From: Nannochloropsis oceanica
Lineage: Eukaryota; Sar; Eustigmatophyceae; Eustigmatales; Monodopsidaceae
Length of the DNA: 64,000 nucleotides
Direction of reading: 5' to 3'
Assembly (NCBI GenBank): GCA_004519485.1
Contig: CP038134.1
Coordinates: forward strand, 434,001 to 498,000
The translations under genes were made by a program, and so were the position numbers. Shown in pieces: positions 54,281 through 64,000 of the stretch; the first letter of the stretch is position 1; every line of letters begins with the position of its first letter. The notes under the pieces are model-generated. The model saw nothing but the letters and a program-made list of their open reading frames with translations, was not told the origin of the DNA and searched no databases.

Positions 54281-56716
54281 ATGACTCGACACCGGCAACA
54301 CGACCTACGGCGAGCTCGAGCAAGCACAACACCAACTTCGAGGAACCATAGGCGAAGAACGACGACGACAATATCGACCACCACTCTGAAGTTCCTACTA
54401 TTGGCTATCTGCCTGGGTGCCTGCATGTGTTCGGCTTTCTTCTATTCGCCTCCCATCTTAAAACGCAAGGCAGCTCCACCCCCTGCCTCCTCCTCGACGT
54501 CCTCCTCCTCTTCTGCCGCCGCTGCAGCTGCAGATTACGAAAAAGCGCATGCATTGGTCGCTGCAGCCCGACCCAAAACTCCTATTTTTTGGGTGGCGCC
54601 ATTGCTCATGCGCTTGTGGAAAAACAAGCCGAGCACCAGCAAGCGTAGCGGCGCCAAGGGCAGCGATTGTGGGGGTGATTTTGGCGGGTGTCGGTGTGGG
54701 GAAGGAGGAGGGGTGCATGGCAGTTGGATGAGCAGCGCCACGGTCTTGGCGGCGAGTGCCTCGTCTTCGGCAGACAACATGTCACCAAGTGGATTTTCTT
54801 CGACGAAAACAATTGCTGGCCCTTCCAAGCCCGTGCACGTGGTAACGGTCGTCCCAGGGAATGGGGCAAGGGGGACGCTGGAAGCACCATGGACGGAAGT
54901 CATGGAGCATATGCATCGCCGGATGCAGTACGTGAGTCCTGCCTTCTCCCTGCATGTTGTGACAGAGGAAGACTTACTGACTCGTGGATTGGCAGCCTTG
55001 GCCGACCTCCCCGTCCCTGCCTCCACCGAGCACGCACGCAAAACTTCCTCCCTCAACCACCCAGACATCCTCTACTTCTGCAAAACCCAAAATCCCGCCA
55101 TTGCTCCTTTGCTACAGCACTACATCGCCCAGGTTCCTCACGTTCTCGCCCTTGACTCCTGCCCTATTTTGACCCGAAAGACGCGGATTGGTCCTGCACG
55201 TCCCTACGGACCTTTGGCGGGGTTTTGGAAGGCCCTCCCTTTGCCAACAGAGAGGAAGAGGCTGTTGACTTTGTTTGAAACTGTCCAGGGATTTTGGGAA
55301 CGGGGGCATAGCGATGATATACTTTATTGTGTGTTGGTGGTAATCAATGCCGTGCTGGTCGATATCCCGGCGGTGTCGGAGATACTGAAGCCTGTGACTT
55401 TTCAGGCCTTGCAATGCATGTTGACGAATTGCGGGAAGCAGATTGTGGATTGTCAGAGGAATCCAGCGTGTAAAGCGGCCTTAGCCTGCCTAGAGAGCTG
55501 TCCACCCAACGATCAAGTCTGTCGGTACCGCTGCATCGTCCAATACGAGTCCACCGAGTTCGAACAGTTCGCCCTCTGCATCCTCCAAAAACACAACTGC
55601 CTCCGAAACCAAGCCGCCATCCCCATGTCCCCCGACCCAGCCCCGATCACCCATTTTCGCGGCGAGAAACTTACGCATGAGATGGCGGAAGAAATTCAAT
55701 TCGGGCACCTAGGAGGACTTCAGCAGAAGCTACCCTGGAGTTGGAAGGTCATCAGTGGAGTCAACCCGTACGTCATTCCCTCCTTTCCCTTCCCCCAACC
55801 CACCTCTATTGTGCCATTTACCTTGCTAACCCGCTCTTTTCCCTTCCTCGCTCTCTGAAGTGCATACGACTTCTTCCCTTCCCAGCACATGACGTACTAC
55901 CAGAAAGGCAAAGCCCTGTGGTACCAGCCGGTTTTCCGGGTGATTACCTTTGACGGAAAGCAGGTCTGGAGGCGCAGGCTGTATCGTGTCCGGAGGGCCA
56001 AGGTGCCGGGAACCTTCTACTATACTGTGAGTGACGATAAGAGGAGGAAGGCGGAGAAGAGAGGCAAAGAGGAGGGGCTGTTTGGTTTGTTTGATTGATC
56101 GCGGGTCTAGCGGTTCTGACTGTATCGCGTGCGAAGGCCTTGGGTCCCCAGAACCATTTATTACAATATATGTATGGGGGTGGAGAAGGGAGGGAAGTAG
56201 GAAGGGGCAGAAGTGCGTCGATAGTGCACTGTTCTGGATTTGGCGACCCACCATACCCACCGCAAGATAATGATCATCTCATCTTTCCTCCTTTATCTCC
56301 ACTTTTCTCGCCTTTTCTTCAACCCAATACAGGTGCTAGACAACGGTGTAACGTCTTCAGAATTCTGGCGAATCATCGACGCCGCGGAAGACATGTCCTG
56401 GGTTCTCTTCTACTACTCAGGAGCTGCTGCTGCTGCTGGTCAATCTTACACGGGAGCGATCCTCGCTTCCCCTACAGGGGAGTGGCCAGCAGGACCAGAA
56501 GAAAGCTACAAGCCAAGAATATTGGCGGCATTGGATAGGGCAGGAATTAAGGAGTGGGAACTGTTTAAAGTGAATCATGGTAGCTCGGAGGGGGCCCCGC
56601 TAGAGATCGATCCGTTGGCGGAGAGACGGTTCATGTACCCGGGGTGGGCGGGGGCGAAGAAGGCGGAGGCTAGTGCTGGTGGAAGCAAGGAGGAAGAGGC
56701 GGTAGCTGTGGCGTAG
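54281..56716 (+). CDS. Violaxanthin de-epoxidase-related protein (VDR-type), plastid
   Basis: Model: join 54281-55767, 55861-56026, 56333-56716; phases agree; 678 residues. The start at 54281 precedes a basic stretch and a signal peptide ending MCSAFFYSPP, a plastid-type motif. The Cys-rich domain (about residues 375-440) reads CMLTNCGKQIVDCQRNPACK, then ALACLESC, CRYRC and HNCL, the VDE pattern of disulphide-linked Cys. A lipocalin-like domain follows: WKVISGVNPAYDFFPSQH, WYQPVFRV, VPGTFYYTVLDNGV, FYYSGAAAAAGQSYTGA. This matches the VDE-related (VDR) branch better than VDE itself, whose lipocalin differs at the DAFDCQ segment. VDE acts on xanthophyll-cycle epoxides in the lumen; the VDR substrate is not established. 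Intron 2 (56027-56332) contains a relic of exon 2. Confidence 0.85.
56104..56167 (+). pseudogene. Relic copy of VDR exon 2 end inside intron 2
   Basis: Aligned without gaps at an offset of 141 bases, 56120-56167 matches 55979-56026 at 33 of 48 positions, with similarity continuing weakly upstream to 56104. In the exon's frame it reads LYRVRRPWVPRTIYYN against LYRVRRAKVPGTFYYT. Nine of the 15 differences fall at third codon positions. Two in-frame stops lie just upstream (TAG near 56108, TGA near 56117), so it is not a simple alternative exon. Confidence 0.75.
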
Positions 56717-58692
56717 AATCTATCGGGCTGAATTGTTCTCGGATGGGGTTGATTTACGTTCCTTGCCGTGAGGAAAGAAAAGTATGAGGTAGGACGGGGG
56801 TTGGGGCTTATTTATGAACGTTTGGGGGCTAGAGACATGGAAACTGAGAAGGGAAGGAAACCGATGGATTCGAAGCCATGTGTCTTGTTTCTGTTGTAAT
56901 GTACACTATCTAGCAACAAGGCCGAATACACGAAGCGGCAAATAGCTGGAGAAGCAGCACCAGCAGTGCCCCGGCAGCAAATAGCAGCAAGAAGAGTCAC
57001 TGAGAAGACGCTCAACTTATCAAAAATAAACTCCCCACCGTCATTGTCGTATTTGTAGATTGTCCATGTATAGGCAGATAGACGGGAAGAGAGGTGGATG
57101 AGGGAAGAAAAAGGAACACGATACCCAAGAAGAAGAAGATGAAGAAATAAGGGCGACGCGAAGGACAGGAAGATGAATAACGAGGGACAGTAGCCATTTT
57201 ATTGATCCGCATTGCTCGCACCCGGGATTGGACATCGCATGCAGAATAGGAGAGACGCACAAAAACAAAGCAACTTGGAAGAGATGGGGTATTTTTGACA
57301 ACTCTCCCGGTTAACAAAGTGGCGACAAAGCTACCTAGTAAAAACAAGACGCGACATAATGGATGAGAAACATCGAATGTGACGGGAAACAAACTTGTCA
57401 TTCATTTTCTCCTTCATCTTCTTCATCTTCTTCTTCTTCTTCTCCTTCTTCTCTTCTTTTTTCTTCTTCTTCTTCTTCTTCTTCTTCTTTTCCCCCCTTC
57501 TACTTCTTATTTTCTCCTCCGTTTATTGATCGCTACTGAGCGTAGTGTCATGTGTGTCTGTCGTCGTCGTCGTCCACCCGCCACCACCATCGATTTTAAA
57601 AAAGATTTACTCCTTTTCACATCACCCACACACATTCCTCTCTCTCTTTTTCTTTCTAAAAGTGACGATCTTGCTTTAATTCCAGCCCCCCTTCCTTCAA
57701 CCCTCCTTCGTTTTGTCTTGCCCATAACTGGCAACTTCAAGTGCGGTGGCACGGCGGCAACAATGTCGGAGGCCGTCTTACATCCCCCTCCTTGCTATCT
57801 TTTTCCCTTGCTCTGCTCCATGACACTCACTGCATACCGCATGTCTCTTATTCTCTGCGCCCTTTTCCTTCATTCTCTTGGTCGTCCCTATGGTATATGA
57901 ACAATTCCCCCTCCTTTTCAGAGGGGGGGAGGGGCTCGTTTTGTTTTTGCTTGATTGCCTGCCTTTCTCTTTTCATCTTATTTTTTTTGTCCTCCCATGT
58001 CTCCTCCTTCGTCTCTTCTCTCGTATTTAGTGAATTTGCGTGTAACTCACCCTCTGCCTCTCCAAGTCAACCCTCGGACTCTCTTTTCATCCCTTCTTCA
58101 AACGCTCTGCTTCCTTACCCTAGCCCAGTACGGGTGACGCAAAAGTTTGGAAAGATACGAACGATAAATGTGTGAAAGATATCCTGCAGTCTCCTCCCTC
58201 ACTCCTTTTCTCCCCTTTTCCTCCCCTCCTTCCCGGCTTCCCGTTTCGCTGCTTTTACCACTGAATTAAAAATATAATATAATATATCAAACCAGCTAAG
58301 GGACGGAAAGCTTCTCTTGGCTTCACAACAGTATATGGTCCTCTTCGTCTCGTCGTCATGTTGCATCGCGTAGATTTGTATGCAAAAAAGAGAAAAAGGC
58401 AAAAAAGAAAAAATGCGACCAGTCCTGCTGCTCCTGCTCCTGCAGCTTCTGCTGCTCTACTGCAACTACTGCTTGTATACGGTCGACTGATAATGTTGTG
58501 TGTATAGATAAAGCACCACCACAATCACCACAAGGACGACGAAGACCACAAAAGATAACAAAAGACAACAGGCCTCCCGCCCAAACAGACGCCCGACCCT
58601 CGCCTTCCTAGACACACCCATATTTCCTGTTCTCTTTGTCACTCTTTCTCGCCGTGGCGAGCTACCAATATGCCAGTTCCTCCTTACCATCT
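56717..58692. other. Long intergenic, convergent 3' ends
   Basis: Nearly 2 kb between the VDR stop and the aureochrome stop, AT-rich, with a long CTT tract near 57409-57490 and other pyrimidine-rich stretches. Frames of up to 170 codons there are low-complexity. No gene called. Confidence 0.5.
57409..57490. repeat. (CTT)n microsatellite
   Basis: An imperfect CTT/TTC repeat of about 80 bases in intergenic sequence. Confidence 0.85.
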
Positions 58693-59868
58693 CTATCCCT
58701 TCAAATGCATCCCCGTCGACGGCGCCCCCGTCGAGGTCGTGCTCTCCATCTCCTTTTTCAGCACCTCCAGCGCGTACTCCTCGCTCACACGGCATTGTAC
58801 ACCAACAAAGTTGACAACGTTCCCATCCGCCCCACGCAGGGCCGCGATGAAAAACTGGTTCCAAAAAGTCGTGCCGTCCGCGCGGTAATTCAACAGACAC
58901 ACGCTCCCGTCTGTCCCATCTTCGATGGCTCTTCGGATCTTGTCCACGGCGGAAGGGTCCGTGTCAGGCCCTTGGAGGAAGCGACAGTTGCGGCCGAGGA
59001 TTTGATCCATTTGGTAGCCGGTGAGATTTAAAAAGCCGCCAGAGGCGTAGACAATGGCTGTGTGCAAAAACAGGAGAGAGTGAGAGAGAGAAGAGGGGGA
59101 GAGGGGGGGGCGATAAGTGGAGCAAAAAGTGGTGGTTATCTTGATCTATTCTTGTGGTACACGTATATAAGCAGTCACGGAACCCACACAGCCAAACTCC
59201 CTTTCAGCCAACTTACGATTGTCAGGCAGCGTCGGGTCGGTGATCACGAAGTTCTGCTGGGCGGTCTGTAGGGCCTTCACAAGGGTGTAATCTGGATCAT
59301 CCAAAATCTTGGTCGCCGATGCAGGATCTGAGGTCAACAAAGAGTCCTCCGGCTCCACCTCACACGACTTGAGTAAATCGTGTGCCCCGTCCTTGAGATG
59401 CGTGCGAATGGCCCCCCGCAGCTTGTCGTTCTCCTCCTGCAAGGCATTCACGCTCTTCTGCAATGACTCCAACAAGAACTTCTTCCTCACACGGGACCGT
59501 TTGGCATGCTCCCGATTCCTCTCCCGCCTTTCCACTTTCTGCTCCTCAGTCATCCTCCTCCCCGAACTCCCTCCACCCATACTTCCCCCCCCTCCCGCGC
59601 CCCTTTGCCGCTTCTTGCGTCGCCCTCCTCCTCCCCCTCCACTCCCTGTGCTAGTCCCCCCATCATCGTCCTCATAGTCATCCTCAAAGTCGTCCTCCTC
59701 CCCTTCCTCGTCCTCAACCCCTCCCATTCCTCCTCCATTGTTCACCACCGTGGCCCTCCCACCACCAACAGTAGCAGCACCAGCAGCCTTGCTTTTATCT
59801 CCTCCCGTAGGCATCATCATCGTCAATGGCGACGTTCTCCCTGCCTTCCCAATTCCTGACTGCTGGAA

Positions 59869-59899
<31 letters not shown>

Positions 59900-60252
59900 G
59901 ACGCCTGGTGCGACGCCAGAAGCTGCTGCTGCTCCAGTCGTTGCTGCTGTTGAAGCTGTTGCAACTGCTGGAGCTTCTGAGCGGTGGTGAGGGCGGGGAC
60001 ATAAGCCTCTTGCGGAAGGATAGCAGGAGCAGCAGAATCCTGGCTACTACTTTGATAGGAAGAAGGCGGGCCGTTGAGATTATCTTCGTTGAACCAATCT
60101 ACGAAGATGTCCTCCAGATTAATCGAGTCGTCCCTGGAGAAGCCAAAGACTGGAGGAGGGGGGAAGCTGGCGCTGGCTCCTGCTGATGCACCTCCACCAG
60201 TACTGCTGCCACTTCCCCCCCCGGCATCTCCCGGCTGTCCTAGCCCTTCCAT
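58693..60252 (-). CDS. Aureochrome (bZIP-LOV blue-light transcription factor)
   Basis: Model: complement of 59217-60252 and 58693-59057, phase 1, 466 residues, ATG at 60252. The basic region is RRERNREHAKRSRVRKKFLL with Asn and Arg at the DNA-contact positions, followed by a leucine zipper. The LOV domain spans the exon junction: ITDPTLPDN-P-IVYASGGFLN, then GRNCRFLQGPDTD with the flavin-adduct Cys, LNYRADGTTFWNQFF and FVGVQCRVS. N-terminal effector and C-terminal sensor is the reverse of phototropin order and is diagnostic of aureochromes. Blue light forms a cysteinyl-FMN adduct that changes dimer and DNA binding, and targets include cell-cycle genes in diatoms. The N-terminus has a long poly-Gln stretch (near 59870-59960) and an acidic/Gly-rich region before the basic helix. 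Confidence 0.95.
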
Positions 60253-61224
60253 CGGCGGGTAGGCAACTGAGACCGTGGTTAATCGCCAGTGGCTTGGGAC
60301 AGCGGGGGTTGAGGAAAGGAGAGCGCGATAAAATGCCCCGAGATCAAGGGCTTATGTGCCCGCCAGTACGTATGTTATGCTGTGCATTATGAAGCGCGGG
60401 GAGAAAGAGGAGAAAGGGTTAGAAATGCTGGGATGAGGATGCTAAGGCGACCAACAGCAAGTAGCGGCAGTGGCGTAGACCCTGTCATGCTCGGGACTAT
60501 GGAGCGTCGACAGGTCTTAAGATTGGCCAGCCGGAAATTCCCGGGCTTCGGAAGTAATGAAATAGCGTATATTTCACTGATAGTAAAAGTATAGAGACCA
60601 AAAATGTCCTATAACACAACCGAAGGAGCCATGGATGATAGATGCTCGATGAAAGCTACCGGCCATGAGGCGAAATTCTGTTCCAGGCGAAAGACCGAAT
60701 GCCACAAACCAGGCCCGTGTCGCGACCGCAGGTAATTGTCCGCATCATGCTTAAATGTGCCAGCGTGATGCACGCAGGGTGGGACCGAAGGAGGGCGACA
60801 TTAAATGCAAGACTCCCAATCATCAAAGAAGCAAGTCGGCATGTGAAGCGCAGGATCTTCCCATATCAAGCGCGACAGCTTCACCACACGATCGCGCCTG
60901 CCCTCAGAAGCGCCATCCTACTCTTATAATAACAACAACTAAGGAAGATTGGAGAGATGGTCACAAGGATTGAGTGAGGTGCCAAAAATATCGCAGTGGA
61001 GGACGGTTGTTGCACTCTGGCTTCATGTACTCCAGAGAAAATGGAGGGTGTGTGAGGTTGATGTTTGTCGTCCCCCTTCTACGAGATTCCTCCTCCTTCA
61101 ACGAGATAGGGTGCTGCACGTGGCGTCCGGTTGCGAAACCAATTTCTCCGTCCCCCACCACACGTATGCACAGCCACAAAGATTAACAGCAATTTCGCAA
61201 GACCCATTCCTTCCGGCCGTCACC
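60253..61224. other. Intergenic, divergent promoters
   Basis: About 970 bases between the aureochrome start and the TPR-like gene start. No repeat or coding signal stands out. It should contain the light-receptor gene's promoter. Confidence 0.45.
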
Positions 61225-62463
61225 ATGCACGCCTCCGCCGCCACTTCCCCCGGCTCCTCCCTCCTCCCGGCCCTCCTCGTCGTGTTGTGTCTCCTCTACC
61301 CTCCATCGGGCTGCGCCTGCTTTCGTCTGGGCAAGCACGGCGGCAATGCGTCCACCATTACTAGCACTAGCGGTGGCGCTGGCTCCTCGCCCTCCTCTTC
61401 CCCTGCCAAATGGAAGACGCCACAATGGGGGAAAATGTTTGCGGAGGCCCTGGGCCAAACCGGCAACACGAACGATGGTAGCCACACCAGCATGGAGTGC
61501 AACGCGGCGGACGAGCTGATGCGTAAACGCGGGCCGGACAACTATCGGAAGGCGTTGGAGGAATACAAGGCGTTGCTGGAGAAAGAGCCTGACAAGTGCG
61601 TGTAGCGGAGGGAACAGGGTGGTGAGGCGCGTAGGGTGGTGGGGAGGTTTGAGTAGTCTCTACCCTTCCGCTCACGCAATAGCTGCTCTAAAGGCTGGCA
61701 TGTTGAGTTATCCACTGATTCATAGAATTTATGACACAAACCACCTCCGCCACGCTAAATTATCTTCTCATCCCTCTCTTCCTCCCTTTCTTCGTCCCTC
61801 CCCCCTCCCCCATCACAACACAGCGCCTCCCTCAAACTCAAACTCGCCAACGCCAGCGTTTCCCTCCTTCGGTCTGTTACTAACGCTAACGCCGTCCTTA
61901 TCGATGGCATCTCCGATAGTGAGGCCAATCGAAAATTGTGGAAACAATACGCGTTCACTGCCTACGACCTTCTCAAAGACCTGCACAAATCCCAACCAGA
62001 CAACCCCCAAATCCACGTCTTGATGACCGAGGCCTATACCTACCGTACCTCCAGCAAGGGCATCCTCAAGGCAGCAGTCACAGGAGACGGACTCACATTC
62101 ATGAAGCTGGTCAATCAGATCGTGAAGAGTCATCCCACCTACGATGCCGGGGTTCCATTTATCTTCCGCGGGGCCTTTCTACTGGCTGCGCCCTGGCCCC
62201 TGCGAGACGTACCCAAGGCGGTCGAAGCCTTCCAAGCTGCGTGCAAAATAGAGCCGAGAAGCCTGCGGAATAATTACTTTCTGGGAGTTTCTCAGTTTCA
62301 TGCCGGCGCGTGGAAGGAGGCAGCGGAGGCCTTCACGCGTGCTGTGGGAGGGGAAGTGGAATCGGTGGCAGCGACCGAGAAGGATGTAGCCGAGTTTTTG
62401 AAAAGAGAGAGCAGGCGGTCATTGGACGTGACCAAAGGGAAGATTGCGGCAACCAAGATGTAG
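61225..62463 (+). CDS. TPR-like protein with signal peptide, possibly plastid
   Basis: Family not identified. Model: join 61225-61595 and 61824-62463, phase 2, 336 residues. The signal peptide (LLPALLVVLCLLYPPSGCAC) is followed by FRLG; a plastid route is possible but the motif is weak. Helical pairs typical of tetratricopeptide repeats: NYRKALEEYKALLEKEPDN, KLWKQYAFTAYDLLKDLHKS with DNPQIHVLMTEAYTYRTSSK, PKAVEAFQAACKIEPRSLRN, NNYFLGVSQFHAGAWKEAAE. A conserved-looking segment YDAGVPFIFRGAFLLAAPWP separates repeats and may be family-specific. TPRs mediate protein contacts; partner unknown. Confidence 0.65.
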
Positions 62464-62933
62464 GGAGGGGGTGGATGGCGGATTCTGGGGTTTGGGGGGT
62501 GGATAAGCTTCATGTACCATAGAGCTTAGAGAAGGAAAGGAAGGGGCATGGCGGCGTTTGCAGCTTGCTGTATGCACGGGCCAGTATCACCCATACCATC
62601 CTCATCCTTGTGATTATGATAAAATTACGCATGCAATGGGTGGAAGGTGGGCTTCTATAGAATATGATAGAAAAGCCGGCTTCAATAGAGGCAGAAAGGG
62701 GGGAAGAGTGGGAGAGGGAGATGGTGAAAAGACTTATGACATCGCTGTCGAGAGCATCAGCAACGCACTAGCCAGCAGAACCACACGACAAGAAAAGATA
62801 TGACTTCAAAAGGAATGTAACAAATGAAGGAGAAGCTCTTTGCCCTCCCCGTATCAACCATTGCCTATTTTCCCTCGCGCTTTTATATCTTTGTTAGCTA
62901 TACATGCCCACCTTGCACCCTCCTTCCTTTTCC
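62464..62933. other. Intergenic, convergent 3' ends
   Basis: Between the TPR-like stop and the PCID2 stop. UTR-like, AT-rich with GGGA patches. No gene. Confidence 0.5.
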
Positions 62934-64000
62934 CTACTTTTGTTGCGGATACGGGAAAGGATTGTCCTTCGACAGCACCAAAATGCGCTTTTCGTGAGCA
63001 ATATACCCTCGAATATTCCCTTTGAAGATCAAGTTGGCGAGCAAACACTCAATTTCGTCAATGTCCACGTCCGCAGCGGGATCTATCGCTTGGTGCAGCT
63101 GAAAGACGAGGTCGATCGAGAGCCTTGACTCCTTGCCTTTAAGCACCCAGCTGTTGGTTCCGTTGAGTGATGTGAGCGTTTGGAGATTGTGAGTATTCAT
63201 GATGACAGCCTGATCAACAGAAGGAAGAAATGGCATAGCTAATTGCAAGCCTCAAGTAGTAGAAGTCCTTCCTCTCTTGCGGGCCCCCCCTCCCTCCCTC
63301 CCTCCCTCTCTCCATCCCCATGTACTGACATCTTCTTGAAGAAGTTCCGATACACGAACAACTTGAGCTTCTCTAAAATGATGTAAACGCCGCGTGCGAT
63401 AAACTCGTCTTGGTATCGATCTAGCTCTTGCTGATACAGGCGGAAGTCCCCGTCCCGCAGGGCAGCCACCAACGACTCGAACTCCTTGAGCTGGAAACGC
63501 TCCAGGAGGCCGCGCTTCGAGAAATTGTTGGGGGAGAAAGGTGATTTAGAGGACAAGGAGAAGAGAAATCCCGCACTTATCTTGACGGACAAAAATGAAA
63601 GCTCAACCACCTCTCCCAGTCCTCCCTCTCTCCCTCCCTCTACCCCGCATTCCCTCCACCCTCCGTCGTACCCGCGGTAGCAACCCCAAATTAAGTTTTA
63701 CTGGCACCATGTACGACAAAATCGTCCGCTTATTCCTCTTCGCTGCCACAGGACAATGCTTGAAGGCATATGCCAAAAACCTCTCCGCCTCCTTATAATT
63801 CGTGTCGAGCAAAAAGAGACGGGCCCGCAAGAAATGATATGTCACAGCATCCGCCTGTGCAAACTCTCCCGAGGTGAAATCCTCGTCCGTCAGCTTATGT
63901 CGGGCATCGGCCCAATCAGTCAATGGCTTGCATTGCCGTGGGTTGTTTAATTGGAGGTAGCAAATAATCTGCTCGTTCGCAAGCATCAGGGCTACCCGTC
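62934..64000 (-). CDS. PCI-domain protein PCID2 / Thp1, TREX-2 mRNA export (partial)
   Basis: Cut by the right edge: the 5' exons lie beyond 64000. Visible exons: complement of 63672-64000, 63326-63514 and 62934-63209, GT-AG, all in phase 0. Blocks match human PCID2 in order: [47 protein letters not shown], then [40 protein letters not shown] and [20 protein letters not shown] with [20 protein letters not shown]. The PCI winged helix at the C-terminus binds Sem1/DSS1 and nucleic acid in TREX-2, which couples transcription to nuclear mRNA export. Both complete introns open with GGGA-rich sequence just after the donor. Confidence 0.9.

Noticed and set aside
57379-57900. 173-codon frame rich in Leu and Phe.
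   Set aside because: It is a translation of the CTT microsatellite and T-rich UTR sequence, not a protein pattern.
1-64000. Transposons, virus-like elements, CRISPR arrays, tRNA and rRNA genes.
   Set aside because: No transposase, reverse transcriptase, capsid or integrase motifs, no long terminal or inverted repeats, no spaced repeat arrays and no convincing tRNA cloverleaf were seen by reading both strands.

Overview
The window is nuclear DNA from a photosynthetic stramenopile, most likely a eustigmatophyte such as Nannochloropsis or Microchloropsis. The best single clue is an aureochrome (bZIP followed by a LOV domain, 58693-60252), a photoreceptor family known only from this group. A second clue is that several predicted plastid proteins (MgtC-like, D27-like, a lumenal PSII-type protein, a VDE-related protein) start with a signal peptide that ends in an A-F-x-x-P type motif, as expected for a plastid of secondary origin. 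Genes are dense on both strands, with short GT-AG introns biased to the 5' ends of genes, abundant (GGGA)n/(TCCC)n tracts and many CAG-type repeats translated as poly-Gln or poly-Ala. I saw no virus-like element, transposon, rRNA or tRNA.

Layout, left to right: nucleotide-sugar transporter (-); plastid MgtC-like membrane protein (+); ApaH-like phosphatase (+); TRAPPC8/Trs85 (-); SLC25A33/36-type mitochondrial carrier (+); fused HyuA-HyuB hydantoinase/oxoprolinase (+); PPR-like protein (+); D27-like carotenoid isomerase (-), divergent from a lumenal PSII-type protein (+); aspartate kinase-homoserine dehydrogenase (-); EMC2 (-), divergent from deoxyhypusine hydroxylase (+); mRNA capping enzyme (guanylyltransferase plus N7-methyltransferase, -) overlapped by an RGG-rich FCP1-type protein (-); beta-propeller-like unknown (+); ZIP zinc transporter (-); NDUFA1-like complex I subunit (+); alpha/beta-hydrolase-like protein (-); triosephosphate isomerase (+); Zn2Cys6 transcription factor (-); VDE-related protein (+); aureochrome (-); TPR-like secreted or plastid protein (+); and PCID2/Thp1 (-, cut by the right edge). 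These are mostly unrelated housekeeping genes. The right part groups several light- and plastid-related genes, but nothing shows that they are co-regulated.

Two observations stand out. First, three introns in three unrelated genes (carrier, HyuA-HyuB, VDE-related) each hold a decayed copy of part of the adjacent exon, at fixed ungapped offsets of 150, 175 and 141 bases. This points to tandem duplication of exon edges as a recurring source of intron sequence. Second, the FCP1-type and capping-enzyme reading frames overlap on the same strand across a run of 14 C. A one-base difference in that run would make them one protein joining a CTD-phosphatase-like domain to guanylyltransferase and cap methyltransferase, an architecture I do not recognise from elsewhere.

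Exon coordinates were derived by hand from splice consensus, phase and protein similarity. No database search was run.
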